64,000 nucleotides of DNA from Actinoplanes sandaracinus (GCF_030009775.1 NZ_JASCTH010000002.1:124001-188000), one strand, 5' to 3'; shown: positions 50,015 to 59,475, counted from the stretch's first letter. Notes: a model not told the origin generated them from the sequence alone. Translations and numbers: made by a program.

Positions 50015-52249
50015 TCAGACGGCGGCCAGGACCGCGGCCTCCACCCGTTTCCGCTCGTCGGCCGAGGCCCACGCGCCCACCAGGTAGAACGCGTCGACCA
50101 CGTCACCGCCGAGGGTGGAGATGCGGGCCGCGCGGATCTCCGCCCCGGCCTCGTCGAGGGCGTGGGTCACGCGGTAGAGCAGCCCGGCCGAATCGGCGGC
50201 ACGCAACTCCAGCACCACCGCGTCGGTGGCCACGTCACGCTGCCAGACCACCCGGGGCGAGGCGGTCCCGCCGCGGCCGCTCATCGCGCGGGCGCGCACC
50301 CGCTGGGTCACCGACACGTCACCGGCGCCGACCCGGCGCAGGTCGGCGGCGAGGGCGACCGGGTCGTACGGCGACCCGTACCGCGGCGACGTGTAGAACT
50401 CCACGATGGCCCGCCCGTCCACGGTGGTCGTGTTCGCGGCCACCACGTCCAGCCGGTGCATGGCCAGGCAGGCCGCCACCCCGGCGAGCAGGCCCCGGCG
50501 GTCGGCCGCGGCCACCGCCACCCGGTCGCCGTCCAGGTGCACCACCGGCAGGGCGCCGTCGAGCAGTTCCGGGTCGGGTTCCGGCGGTTCCGGCAGCGCG
50601 CCGGTGTCGAGCGCGGTGTCGACCCGGGTGACCAGTTCGGCCATCAGCCGGCCCTTCCAGTCCGACCAGGCGGCCGGGCCGGTGGCCCGCGAGTCGGCGC
50701 GGGCCAGCGCGTGCAGCAGGTGCAGGGTGTGGGTGTCGCCGACCTGCGCGGCCACCGTGGAGATCGTCTTCGGATCGCTCAGGTCGCGCCGGGTGGCCAC
50801 GTCGGGCAGCAGCAGATGCAGCAGGACCAGTTTCTCGATGGTGGCCACGTCGGCGGGTGGCAGGCCGATGCGGACCGCGATGTCGGCGGCGATCGGGGCG
50901 CCGGCGATGCTGTGGTCACCGGGCAGGCCCTTGCCGACGTCGTGCAGGAAGGCGCCGATCAGCAGCAGGTCGGGGCGGTCCACCTCACGGGTGTGGGCGG
51001 TGGCCTCGTAGGCGGTCTGCACCAGGTGACGGTCGAGCGTGTAGCGGTGGATCGGGTGGTGCTGCGGGAGGCTGCGCATCCGGGCCCACTCGGGCAGCCA
51101 CGCGTCGATCAGCCCGTACCGGTCGCAGGTCTCCCAGGCGGGCAGCAGCCCGGGACCGGACCCGAGCAGTGAGACCAGCGCGGCGCGCGCCGCGGGCGGC
51201 CAGGGGGTCGGCAGCGGCGGGCAGAACGAGGCGAGCCATTCGCTGGTGGCGCGGGCGATGGGCAGCCGCGCGGTGGCGGCCGCGGCGGCCACCCGCAGCG
51301 AGAGGCTGGGGTCGGGGACCGGTCCGATCGCGGTGCGGGCGAGGACCAGTTCGCCGTCGTGTTCCACGACGTCACGGGCGACCGGCCGGCGGTTCGGCGG
51401 GGAGCCGGGGCCGCCGCGGCGGCGTCCGCCGCGCAGGCGTTCGACGGCACGCCAGGCGTCGTCCACGGCATGGGCGATGGTACGGGCATCGCCGGACACC
51501 CGCCGCAGGAGCGTGTCCGGGTCCTCGATGTCGAGCATGTCGGCGACGGCCTTGCGCTCCTGGGCGACGAGCCGGTCCACCCGGCGGCCGACGGCCAGGT
51601 GCAGGGCGTCGCGGGTGTCCAGCAGGCGCAGCGTGGCGGCCCGGACCGCGGGCCGCATGGTGTCGGCGATCCCGGCCCGGCCGATGCCGCGCAGCAGGGT
51701 GACGTCGCGCAGCCCGCCGGACGCCTCCTTGAGGTCGCCCTCCAGCAGGAAGGCGAGTTCGCCGTGGCTGGTCCAGCGGCTGGTGGTGAGTTCCCGGAGC
51801 TGGGGCATCAACCGCACCGCGGTGCGCCGCCACTGGTCCGAGGTGGCGGCGATGAGCTCGGCGGAGAGGGCGGCGTCGCCGGCCAGGTGCCGGGCGTCGA
51901 GGAGCCCGAGGGAGACCTTCACGTCGTCGTGTGCGACGGACAGGGCCTCGGGGAGGGTACGCACCGAGTGGTCCAGCCCGAGGCGGGCGTCCCAGATCGG
52001 GTACCAGAGCGCGGAGGCGATCCGGTCGATCCCGGCGGTGCCGTTGTGCACCAGCACCAGGTCGAGGTCGCTGTAGGGGGCGCAGTCGCGCCGGCCGAGC
52101 CCGCCGACCGCGATCAGGCTGACCCCGGACAGGTGGGCCGGGAAGAGGTCCTTCAGCCAGGCGCCGATGTGTCGCCTCAGGCTGTCGAGCGAGCCGCCGG
52201 CGCCGGGGCGTGCCGGCGGGGCCGGCGGCTCACTCAACGGGTTCGTCAT
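50015..52249 (-). CDS. glnD: [Protein-PII] nucleotidylyltransferase GlnD
   Basis: Bifunctional nitrogen sensor that modifies and demodifies the PII protein. In Streptomyces and relatives GlnD adenylylates, rather than uridylylates, GlnK. The nucleotidyltransferase motif is VGGLGRRDCAPYSDLDLVLV near residue 49. The HD hydrolase domain has LIGAFLHDVGKGLPGDHSIA near 430. Two C-terminal ACT domains bind glutamine (RRGLLAGVAACLAMHRLDV; SAGLLYRVTHALDEAGAEI). Length 744 residues. The start ATG at 52249 lies three bases after the glnB stop. It ends the amt-glnB-glnD operon. Confidence 0.95.
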   Translation of the reverse strand: MTNPLSEPPAPPARPGAGGSLDSLRRHIGAWLKDLFPAHLSGVSLIAVGGLGRRDCAPYSDLDLVLVHNGTAGIDRIASALWYPIWDARLGLDHSVRTLPEALSVAHDDVKVSLGLLDARHLAGDAALSAELIAATSDQWRRTAVRLMPQLRELTTSRWTSHGELAFLLEGDLKEASGGLRDVTLLRGIGRAGIADTMRPAVRAATLRLLDTRDALHLAVGRRVDRLVAQERKAVADMLDIEDPDTLLRRVSGDARTIAHAVDDAWRAVERLRGGRRRGGPGSPPNRRPVARDVVEHDGELVLARTAIGPVPDPSLSLRVAAAAATARLPIARATSEWLASFCPPLPTPWPPAARAALVSLLGSGPGLLPAWETCDRYGLIDAWLPEWARMRSLPQHHPIHRYTLDRHLVQTAYEATAHTREVDRPDLLLIGAFLHDVGKGLPGDHSIAGAPIAADIAVRIGLPPADVATIEKLVLLHLLLPDVATRRDLSDPKTISTVAAQVGDTHTLHLLHALARADSRATGPAAWSDWKGRLMAELVTRVDTALDTGALPEPPEPDPELLDGALPVVHLDGDRVAVAAADRRGLLAGVAACLAMHRLDVVAANTTTVDGRAIVEFYTSPRYGSPYDPVALAADLRRVGAGDVSVTQRVRARAMSGRGGTASPRVVWQRDVATDAVVLELRAADSAGLLYRVTHALDEAGAEIRAARISTLGGDVVDAFYLVGAWASADERKRVEAAVLAAV

Positions 52250-52252
52250 GGC

Positions 52253-52624
<372 letters not shown>

Positions 52625-54007
52625 CTAGCCGGAGACCTTCTGGCTGACGGAAGCCTTGCCGTCAGCGTCCACGCTTTCCTTGGAACCGATACCGGCCAGG
52701 GCGAACGCGCCGCCACTCGCACCGGCGGCCGGGGTGAAGTCGTAGCCGCTCTCGCCGTGGGCCGTGATGTCGATGCCGCCGACCTCGGTCTCCTCGCTGA
52801 CGCGGCCGAGCTTGACCGCCTTGAGGATCAGGGCCAGGACCGCCGCGACCGCGAAGGAGTAGGCGGTGACCAGGGCGCTTCCCTCGAACTGGCGGACCAG
52901 CTGGGTGAGGCCGCCGCCGTAGAAGAGGCCGTTGCTGGCGTTCAGGATCTTCTCGTCGGTGATGCCGGCGTTGACCGAGTCGGTGGCGAAGAAGCCGAGC
53001 GCCAGGGAGCCGATCCAGCCGCCGACGAAGTGGACGCCGACCACGTCGAGCGAGTCGTCGTAGCCGAGCTTGTACTTCAGGCCGACCGCCAGGGCGCAGA
53101 CCACACCGGCGATCAGGCCGATGATGACGGCCGGGACCGGCTCGACGAAGCCACAGGCCGGGGTGATGGCGACCAGGCCGGCGACGGCGCCGGAGGAGGC
53201 GCCGACCAGGGTCGGCTTGCGGTCCCGGATCCACTCGACGGCGACCCAGCCGACGAGCGCGGCGCCGGTGGCGACCTGGGTGTTGATGAAGGCGATGACG
53301 GTGGTGCCGTCGACGGTCAGCTCGGAGCCGGCGTTGAAGCCGAACCAGCCGAACCACAGCAGGCCGGCGCCGAGGGCGACGAACGGCACGTTGTGCGGCC
53401 GCATGTTCTCCCGCGGCCAGCCGATCCGCTTGCCGAGGATCAGGACCAGCGCCAGGGCCGCGGCGCCGGCGTTGATGTGGACCGCGGTGCCACCGGCGAA
53501 GTCCAGGGCGCGGATCGTGGTGCCGATGAAGCCGCCACCCCACACCATGTGGGCGACCGGGATGTAGACGAGGGTGAACCAGCCGAGCGCGAAGAGGACC
53601 CAGCCGCCGAACTTCATCCGGTCGGAGACCGCGCCGCTGATCAGGGCGACGGTGATGATGGCGAACATCATCTGGAAGACCAGGAAGGCGTACGTCGGGA
53701 TGCCGGTGTTGGCCCCGAAGAACAGCCACTCCTCCGTGATCTTGGCGGCGTCGGCGCCGAGGTAGTCGAAGTTGCCGATGACGTTCTGCAGACCGGGGCT
53801 CTTGTTGACCCCGAATGCCAGGCTGAAGCCGTAGAGCACCCACAGGACGCTGATGAGCCCCAGACAGGAGAAGCTCATCATCATCATGTTCAGAACGCCC
53901 TTGGACCGGTTGAGGCCACCGTAGAACAGCGCCAGACCCGGTGTCATGAGCAAAACGAGCGCAGACGACAGGAGCAACCAAGCGGTATTGCCGGTGTTGA
54001 TCTCCAC
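52625..54007 (-). CDS. amt: Ammonium transporter Amt
   Basis: A 460-residue ammonia channel with eleven membrane helices. Signatures are LVLLMTPGLALFYGGLNRSK near residue 20, the pore-lining VHINAGAAALALVLILGKR, WFGWFGFNAGS near 235, and the twin-His region DVVGVHFVGGWIGSLALG near 325. After about residue 415 there is a Gly/Ala/Asp-rich cytoplasmic tail. The GTG start at 54007 has GGAGG five bases upstream. It is first in the amt-glnB-glnD operon; GlnB can close the channel. Confidence 0.96.
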   Translation of the reverse strand: MEINTGNTAWLLLSSALVLLMTPGLALFYGGLNRSKGVLNMMMMSFSCLGLISVLWVLYGFSLAFGVNKSPGLQNVIGNFDYLGADAAKITEEWLFFGANTGIPTYAFLVFQMMFAIITVALISGAVSDRMKFGGWVLFALGWFTLVYIPVAHMVWGGGFIGTTIRALDFAGGTAVHINAGAAALALVLILGKRIGWPRENMRPHNVPFVALGAGLLWFGWFGFNAGSELTVDGTTVIAFINTQVATGAALVGWVAVEWIRDRKPTLVGASSGAVAGLVAITPACGFVEPVPAVIIGLIAGVVCALAVGLKYKLGYDDSLDVVGVHFVGGWIGSLALGFFATDSVNAGITDEKILNASNGLFYGGGLTQLVRQFEGSALVTAYSFAVAAVLALILKAVKLGRVSEETEVGGIDITAHGESGYDFTPAAGASGGAFALAGIGSKESVDADGKASVSQKVSG

Positions 54008-54121
54008 GCTGCCTCCTCTCGGAATAAGGTGTCCACTCACACCGCACCTGGGGCAACGTCGCCTGTCGGCCGGTTCGGCGGAAGCCTTCCGGTCGGCTGT
54101 TTCGAGCACGGTCTACGCGCG

Positions 54122-54158
54122 ATTTCCAGCAAGTCACGCACTGTTTCCGACGTGTGAA
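54122..54158 (-). promoter_or_regulatory. Candidate GlnR box upstream of amt
   Basis: On the minus strand two half-site pairs are seen: TTCAC-N6-GAAAC (54158-54143) and GTGAC-N6-GAAAT (54137-54122), separated by 5 bp. They match the actinobacterial GlnR consensus of GTnAC-N6-GAAAC repeats (known from Streptomyces), about 115 bp upstream of amt. This fits nitrogen control of the operon. Confidence 0.6.
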
Positions 54159-54244
54159 GAAACTCTCACAGGGCGCAGGCGATGGCCCTGTGAACAGCCA
54201 CGATATAGCCGCATTCGCCCCGGTCGCAGGGCATTACGGGTGGA

Positions 54245-55042
54245 TCAGCGGAGCGCGTACTCCAGCGTGTGGCGCTCGTAATCGAGCAGCCTCAGGTCGC
54301 GCATCGGACGGCGCAGATGGCCCTTGTGCACGATCCGGACGAACGCCGGATCACCGGCCGCCGCCATCCGCCGGATGCCCTCGACGTGGTCGACGATCCG
54401 CTTCCTTATGGTCTTCACCAGCCGGTGCCGGTCTCGCGGGATCAGCCCGTAGGCGTCCGCGAACAGGCGCAGCCGCCGCGGCCGGTTCGGCCGTTTCCAC
54501 CCGAGCGTGTACGAGTCCCGGTCGCTGAACAGAGGCACCCAGGTCCACGCCGCGTACGCCACGTCGTAGAGCCGTGAGCCCGGCGACGCCAGGTCGAAAT
54601 CGATCAGCGCGAGGGTGCCGTCGGGCCGCCAGACCACGTTGTGCGGCGCGGCGTCGTGGTGGCAGATCACCTCGGTGTCCGGCGGAGGCGGCCCGAACGA
54701 GCGCCAGACCGAGCCCGGCGGGGGGACGAAGCCGTACTGCGCGTCATGGAACATCCGCAGCATCGTGGCGACGGTGACCAGCGCCTCCTCGGTGACCCAG
54801 TGCGGCGCCAGGGGGTATTCCCCGCACTCGCCGTCCAGGTAGGAGAGAACCTCGCGGCCCTTCTCGTCCATGCCGAGGGCGTGCGGCGAGCCGGTGAAAC
54901 CGACCCGCTCCAGGTGGAGCAGCAGGGCGTGCACGGCCGGCGTCCACGGCCCCGCGTTACGCCGGACCGTGTCACCGACCCGGGAGACCGTACTGACGTT
55001 GCCACCGTGCAGCGGTATCTCGCGCAGCGGCTCCTGCGTCAC
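54245..55042 (-). CDS. Aminoglycoside-phosphotransferase (APH)-fold kinase
   Basis: A 265-residue protein with the APH/choline-kinase fold. The catalytic loop is CHHDAAPHNVVWRPDG near residue 137 (H-x-D-x4-N) and the metal-binding IDFDLASPGSR follows. The N-terminal lobe is short and lacks an obvious glycine-rich loop. The function may be phosphorylation of a small molecule; resistance is not implied. The GTG at 55042 has GGAGG upstream. It lies downstream of ftsY on the same strand, separated by a 23-bp tandem repeat. Confidence 0.8.
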   Translation of the reverse strand: MTQEPLREIPLHGGNVSTVSRVGDTVRRNAGPWTPAVHALLLHLERVGFTGSPHALGMDEKGREVLSYLDGECGEYPLAPHWVTEEALVTVATMLRMFHDAQYGFVPPPGSVWRSFGPPPPDTEVICHHDAAPHNVVWRPDGTLALIDFDLASPGSRLYDVAYAAWTWVPLFSDRDSYTLGWKRPNRPRRLRLFADAYGLIPRDRHRLVKTIRKRIVDHVEGIRRMAAAGDPAFVRIVHKGHLRRPMRDLRLLDYERHTLEYALR

Positions 55043-55053
55043 TCACGGCCTCC

Positions 55054-55099
55054 CAGGCTCAAACACCACACACCCGCAGGCTCGAACACAACACACCCG
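55054..55099. repeat. 23-bp tandem repeat, two copies, between ftsY and the APH-fold gene
   Basis: Copies at 55054-55076 and 55077-55099 differ at two positions; each starts CAGGCTC and ends ACACACCCG. They are contiguous. The array fills most of the 62-bp gap and may be a slippage product; no role is apparent. Confidence 0.8.
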
Positions 55100-55104
55100 G
55101 AAGA

Positions 55105-56322
55105 CTACGCGTCCCCGCCAACAAGGGCTTCGACGAAGGCCACCGGCTCGAACGGGGCCAGGTCGTCCGGACCCTCGCCCAGGCCCACCAGCTTGACCGG
55201 AATCCCCAGCTTGCGCTGTACGGCGATGACGATGCCGCCCTTCGCCGTGCCGTCCAGCTTGGTCAGCACCACACCCGTGACGTCCACCACCTCGGTGAAG
55301 ACCCGGGCCTGCTCCAGGCCGTTCTGACCGGTCGTGGCGTCGAGCACGAGCAGCGTCTCGTCGACCGCGCCGTGCTTCTCCACCACGCGCTTGACCTTGC
55401 CGAGCTCGTCCATCAGGCCGACCTTGTTCTGCAGCCGGCCCGCGGTGTCGATCAGCACCGTGTCCACTCCGGTGTCGATGCCCCGCTTCACCGCGTCGAA
55501 CGCCACACTGGCCGGATCTCCGCCCTCCGGGCCCCGGACGGTCTCGGCGCCGACCCGCTCGCCCCAGGTCTGGATCTGGTCGGCGGCCGCGGCGCGGAAC
55601 GTGTCGGCCGCGCCGAACAGCACGGTGTTCCCGTCGGCGATCAGCACCCGGCCGATCTTTCCGCAGGTGGTGGTCTTGCCCGCGCCGTTGACCCCGACGA
55701 CCAGCACCACGGCCGGGCGGCCGTCGTGCGGCGCGGTCTTCAGGCTGCGGTCCATTCCGGGTTCGAGGGCGGCGACGAGTTCCTCGACGAGTTGCTCCCG
55801 CACCCCGGAGACGGTCCGGGTGCCGAGGATCCGGACCCGTTCCCGAAGCCGTTCGACGATCACCTGGGTGGCCTCGATCCCGACGTCCGCGGTGATCAGG
55901 CTCTCCTCGATCTCCTCCCAGTCCTCCTCCTCCAGGTGGTCCCGGGAGAGGACGGCGAGCAGGCCGCGGCCGAGGGCGCTCTGCGAGCGGGCCAGCCGGG
56001 CGCGCAGCCGGACCATGCGGCCGGCCGACGGCTCCGGCCGGTCCAGCGCCGGTTCCTCGACCACCGGCGCCGGCGGCTCCTCGACGACGACCGGGGCGGG
56101 CGGCGCCGGGGCCTCGACCGGAGCGGGCCGCTCGATCAGCGGCGGAAGCTCGTCCTCGATCGGGGGCGCGGTAGGCACGGACGGGGGACGTTCCAGGGTG
56201 GTGGTCGAGCCCGCGGTGGGAGGGGGCGGAAGATCGCGACGGCGCATCTTCGGCACCACCAGCCCGACCGCGCCCACGACCAGGACGACGAGCAGGATCA
56301 CTGCGGCGACCACGTATTCCAT
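55105..56322 (-). CDS. ftsY: Signal recognition particle receptor FtsY
   Basis: GTPase that docks SRP at the membrane. An N-terminal membrane segment (VVAAVILLVVLVVGAVGLVV) is followed by an acidic, Pro/Glu-rich A region to about residue 110, then the NG domain with VVGVNGAGKTTTCGKIGR near 207, DTAGRLQNKVGLMDEL near 300 and KLDGTAKGG near 360, and a C-terminal GEGPDDLAPF. The 405-residue version starts at the ATG at 56322. It is divergent from the PhoD-like gene and is separated from smc by three other genes, though the mycobacterial order has them adjacent. Confidence 0.95.
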   Translation of the reverse strand: MEYVVAAVILLVVLVVGAVGLVVPKMRRRDLPPPPTAGSTTTLERPPSVPTAPPIEDELPPLIERPAPVEAPAPPAPVVVEEPPAPVVEEPALDRPEPSAGRMVRLRARLARSQSALGRGLLAVLSRDHLEEEDWEEIEESLITADVGIEATQVIVERLRERVRILGTRTVSGVREQLVEELVAALEPGMDRSLKTAPHDGRPAVVLVVGVNGAGKTTTCGKIGRVLIADGNTVLFGAADTFRAAAADQIQTWGERVGAETVRGPEGGDPASVAFDAVKRGIDTGVDTVLIDTAGRLQNKVGLMDELGKVKRVVEKHGAVDETLLVLDATTGQNGLEQARVFTEVVDVTGVVLTKLDGTAKGGIVIAVQRKLGIPVKLVGLGEGPDDLAPFEPVAFVEALVGGDA

Positions 56323-56435
56323 GCCCGAATCCTGACAGATGCGCCGTCGGGCCGTGGGAGAGGCTACACACTGGCGATTCCGGGCCCTGGTGGCGGAGGA
56401 TGGGTCACCCCCTGTAACGGCGTGGAGGATCCCCA

Positions 56436-56465
56436 ATGCGCAACACCCGCGGTACCGACCGGTGA
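56436..56465 (+). CDS. Short leader ORF (9 codons) coupled to the PhoD-like gene
   Basis: The ATG at 56436 has GGAGG seven bases upstream and encodes MRNTRGTDR, ending with the TGA at 56463-56465. That stop overlaps the GTG start of the downstream gene (56462) as GTGA. The downstream GTG has no ribosome binding site of its own, so its translation is probably coupled to this leader, as proposed for dprA at 8800-8844. The peptide is not recognised. Confidence 0.45.
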   Translation: MRNTRGTDR

Positions 56466-58141
56466 CCGCTCAACTGCTCATCGGACCGGTGCTGCGCCGG
56501 GTCGACGGAGACCGCGCGACCCTGTGGCTGGAGACCAGCGAACCCGCCCAGGTGCGGGTCGATGCCGACGGCACGGGCGCCGGGTCGGCGCAGACCTTCT
56601 CGGCGTACGGCCACCACTACGCGATCGTCGTCGTCGACGGCCTCGCCCTCGGTTCGGCGACCCCGTACCGCCTGCTCCTCGACGACCGGCAGGTCTGGCC
56701 CGAGTCCGGGTCGGAGTACCCGCCGCCGGTGATCCGGACCCGGGCCGCCGACGACCGGGACCAGCCGGTCAGTCTCGTCTTCGGGTCCTGCCGCGAGGCC
56801 ACTCCCGAGGCGAGCGGGCGCAGGCTGCCGCCGGACGCCCTCGACGCCTACGCCCGGCGGCTGATGGCCGACCCGGAGGCCCGTCCCGACACGCTGGTCC
56901 TGCTCGGCGACCAGGTCTACGCCGACGAGACCTCGGCGAAGGTGCGCCGGTTCCTGCGGCGCCGCCGCCGCAACGGCCACCTGGGCCCGACCGACCAGGT
57001 CGTCGCGTTCGAGGAGTACACGAAGCTCTACCTCGAGTCGTGGCGCGACCCCGAGGTGCGCTGGCTGTTCTCCACCGTGCCGAGCGTGATGATCTTCGAC
57101 GACCACGAGCTGATCGACGACTGGAACACGTCCGCGTCCTGGCGCGCCGACATGGCCCGGCAGCCGTGGTGGCGGGAGCGGATCTCCGCCGGCCTGGCGT
57201 CCTACTGGATCTATCAGCACCTCGGCAACCTCAGCCCGGACGAGCTGGCCGCCGACCCGCTCTTCCAGAAGGTCAGCACCACCGACGACGCCACCGAGCT
57301 GCTGCGTGATTTCGGCAACCGGGTGGACGATCCGGAGTCGGCGCACAACACCGACGTGCCGTACCAGTGGAGTTTCGCCCTCGACCTGGGCCGGACCCGC
57401 CTGATCGTGCTGGACAACCGGTGCAACCGGGTGCTCACTCCGGGCGCCCGGGCGATGCTGCCGGCCGCCGAGTGGGACTGGTTCCTGGACCGCGCCCACG
57501 GTGACTACGACCATCTGGTCGTCGGGTCGTCGCTGCCGTGGCTGATGCCGCACGCGTTCCATCACCTGGAGGCGTGGAACGAGCGGCTCGCCGATTCGCA
57601 CAAGCCACGGGTGGCGGCGCTCGGGGAGACGATGCGCCGCACCTTCGACATGGAGCACTGGGCGGCGTTCGGGAAGTCGTTCGCGGCGCTGGGTGAGCTG
57701 TTCCGGCGGCTCGGTGAGGGCGGTCCGGAGGCGCCGGGGCACCGGGTGGGAGCCGGCGGAGCGTACGGGGCGCCCGCCTCGATCAGCGTGCTGTCCGGTG
57801 ACGTTCATCACTCGTACGTGGCCCGCGCCGACTTCGGTCACGCCATGGCGACTCCGGTCTATCAGCTGACCTGTTCGCCGATCCACAACGAGGTGCCGCT
57901 GCCGATGCGCCCGCTGATGCGAGCCGCCTGGTCCCGCGCGCTGGCCCAGCTGGCCCGCGGACTGGCCCGGACCGCCTCGGTGCACCGGCCGGCGCTGCGC
58001 TGGAAGCGTCTGGCCGGGCCGTACTTCGGCAACGCGGTCGGCACCCTGATCCTGGACGGCCCGGTCGCCACCGCTCTCATCGAGGGCACCACCAAGGCCG
58101 GCGAACTGTTCGAGGTCGCCTCGGTCGACTACCAGCGCTGA
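56462..58141 (+). CDS. PhoD-like metallophosphatase (alkaline phosphatase D family)
   Basis: A 559-residue PhoD-family phosphatase. The N-terminal all-beta domain (LLIGPVLRRVDGDRATLWLE) precedes the metallophosphoesterase domain: LVFGSCREATPEAS, LVLLGDQVYADETS near residue 150, FDDHELIDDWN near 217, HLVVGSSLPWLMPHAFH, and LSGDVHHSYVA near 445. PhoD enzymes act on phosphodiesters and cell-wall polymers; this one lacks a clear Tat or Sec signal at the chosen start, so it may be cytoplasmic. The GTG at 56462 is preferred because the conserved domain begins there; longer upstream frames are not supported. Confidence 0.88.
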   Translation: MTAQLLIGPVLRRVDGDRATLWLETSEPAQVRVDADGTGAGSAQTFSAYGHHYAIVVVDGLALGSATPYRLLLDDRQVWPESGSEYPPPVIRTRAADDRDQPVSLVFGSCREATPEASGRRLPPDALDAYARRLMADPEARPDTLVLLGDQVYADETSAKVRRFLRRRRRNGHLGPTDQVVAFEEYTKLYLESWRDPEVRWLFSTVPSVMIFDDHELIDDWNTSASWRADMARQPWWRERISAGLASYWIYQHLGNLSPDELAADPLFQKVSTTDDATELLRDFGNRVDDPESAHNTDVPYQWSFALDLGRTRLIVLDNRCNRVLTPGARAMLPAAEWDWFLDRAHGDYDHLVVGSSLPWLMPHAFHHLEAWNERLADSHKPRVAALGETMRRTFDMEHWAAFGKSFAALGELFRRLGEGGPEAPGHRVGAGGAYGAPASISVLSGDVHHSYVARADFGHAMATPVYQLTCSPIHNEVPLPMRPLMRAAWSRALAQLARGLARTASVHRPALRWKRLAGPYFGNAVGTLILDGPVATALIEGTTKAGELFEVASVDYQR

Positions 58142-58150
58142 CGAAGGCGT

Positions 58151-58178
58151 GGCCCCGGCGTCTCAGTCCGCCGGGGCC
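58151..58178. terminator. Bidirectional hairpin terminator between convergent genes
   Basis: A perfect 10-bp stem, GGCCCCGGCG (58151-58160) with CGCCGGGGCC (58169-58178), and an 8-nt loop, between the PhoD-like gene and the lipoprotein gene. Confidence 0.85.
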
Positions 58179-58193
58179 CCGTCGACGCGAGCG

Positions 58194-58832
58194 TCAACCG
58201 CCCAGGCGCGGCAGGGTCGAGGCGCCGCGGTCGGTCGCGATGAAGGCCGGGAAGAGACCCTCGCCGGCCTTCTTGACGATGACCTTGCTGCTCCCGGCCT
58301 CGGCGTGGACGACCAGGCCGTTCACCGCGACAGCCCGGCCCTGGCCGTCCCGGGAGAGCGAGAAGCTGAAGATCTGGCCGGCGTCCGCGATGTCACAGGC
58401 AGCGGTCTTGAGACGCGACTGCTTGCCGCCACCCGGGTCGTGCACCTTGAGGCACGAGGTCCCCGACCCGGTTCTCAGCAGAAACCCGGCCCCGCCGGCA
58501 TCGACCGGCGACGGCACGAACAGGGCCTGGTCGCTGTACTTCCGGGTGAGTTCCACCAGACCGGTGCCGTTCACGCTGAGGAACCACTTGCCGTCCGAGT
58601 CGACCGTGCCGAAGACGAACTGGCGGTCCGCGGTCACCGGCGCGACGGTCGCCGCCGACGCGCCCGGTGACTTCGGCGCCCCGGTCGGGCCACCGGTCGC
58701 CTCCGACGTGTCGGCCTCGATCCAGGCGGGACCGGACGGAGCCGGCTCGGCCGGGTCGGAGGTGCAGGCCGACACGCACAGGACGAGGGCGCCACCGCTG
58801 ATCAGCGCGCCGATCCTGGCAACAACAGACAT
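58194..58832 (-). CDS. Predicted lipoprotein, unknown function
   Basis: A 212-residue protein starting at the ATG at 58832 with AAGGG upstream. The N-terminus is a lipoprotein signal (ARIGALISGGALVLCVSAC with lipobox VSAC), followed by a Pro/Thr/Ala-rich linker to about residue 65 and a beta-rich domain with FVFGTVDSDGKWFLSVNG, FLLRTGSGTSCLKVHDPGGG and ACDIADAGQIFSFSLSRDG. The repeated strand pattern with G-x-x-C-L resembles a ricin-like beta-trefoil, but the QxW repeats are not obvious, so I do not call it. It is attached to the outer face of the membrane. Confidence 0.7.
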   Translation of the reverse strand: MSVVARIGALISGGALVLCVSACTSDPAEPAPSGPAWIEADTSEATGGPTGAPKSPGASAATVAPVTADRQFVFGTVDSDGKWFLSVNGTGLVELTRKYSDQALFVPSPVDAGGAGFLLRTGSGTSCLKVHDPGGGKQSRLKTAACDIADAGQIFSFSLSRDGQGRAVAVNGLVVHAEAGSSKVIVKKAGEGLFPAFIATDRGASTLPRLGG

Positions 58833-58860
58833 GACGTTCCCTTCGACCACCCCGGTGGCA

Positions 58861-59475
58861 TCACATCGGCAGATCGAGAACCTTGCGCAGGTACGGTACG
58901 TGCTCCGGCCCGGCCCAGCGGTATCCGGAAAGGCCCGCCACCCGGGCGCCGCGGATCACCCGGTCGTCGTCGTCGACGAAGAGCACCCGCTTGGGTACGG
59001 TTTCGATCGCCACGCATGCCTGCTGGAAGTACTCCGGGGCGGGCTTGTGGACCTTGAGTTCCCAGGAGTTCAGGATCAGGTCGACCTCGCCGGTGAGCCC
59101 GAGCAGATCCAGATCGCCGCGGAGCAGGTCGGTGGCGTTGGTGGCCAGGCCGACCTTGCGGCCGGCCGCTCGCACCTCGCGGACGAACGCCAGCGCGTCC
59201 GGGTCCACCTCACCCCGGTACGCCTGCCACTCGGCGACCGCCGCGGTGGCCTCCTCGCCGTCCAGCGGCAGCCGGTCGGCGACCAGCTTCATCCACTCGG
59301 CGTGGGTGATCTCGCCCGCCATCGCGGGCCGGTAGATGTCCCACGACATCGCCGTCTCCAGCAACGAGGCCGGCTTGAGACCGTACTGGACCTCGACGGC
59401 GATCATCGGGGCCGGGTCCCAGCGGCGCAGCACGCCGTCCAGGTCGATCAACAGGGCCTGGGCGCGATCGCGCAT
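58861..59475 (-). CDS. HAD-superfamily hydrolase (HAD-IA)
   Basis: A 204-residue HAD phosphatase-like protein. Motif I is LLIDLDGVLRRWD near residue 9 (nucleophile Asp and second Asp); motif II is GLATNATDLL near 108 (Thr); motif III is ELKVHKPAPEYFQQ near 138 (Lys); motif IV is LFVDDDDRVIRGAR near 165 (acidic cluster). A helical cap lies between motifs I and II. The substrate is unknown. It lies between smc and the lipoprotein on the same strand; the gap to smc is 7 bp. Confidence 0.88.
   Translation of the reverse strand: MRDRAQALLIDLDGVLRRWDPAPMIAVEVQYGLKPASLLETAMSWDIYRPAMAGEITHAEWMKLVADRLPLDGEEATAAVAEWQAYRGEVDPDALAFVREVRAAGRKVGLATNATDLLRGDLDLLGLTGEVDLILNSWELKVHKPAPEYFQQACVAIETVPKRVLFVDDDDRVIRGARVAGLSGYRWAGPEHVPYLRKVLDLPM

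Noticed and set aside
54245..55042. Aminoglycoside resistance gene
   Set aside because: Only the APH fold is evident; the N-terminal lobe is atypical and the context is housekeeping, so a resistance role is not supported.
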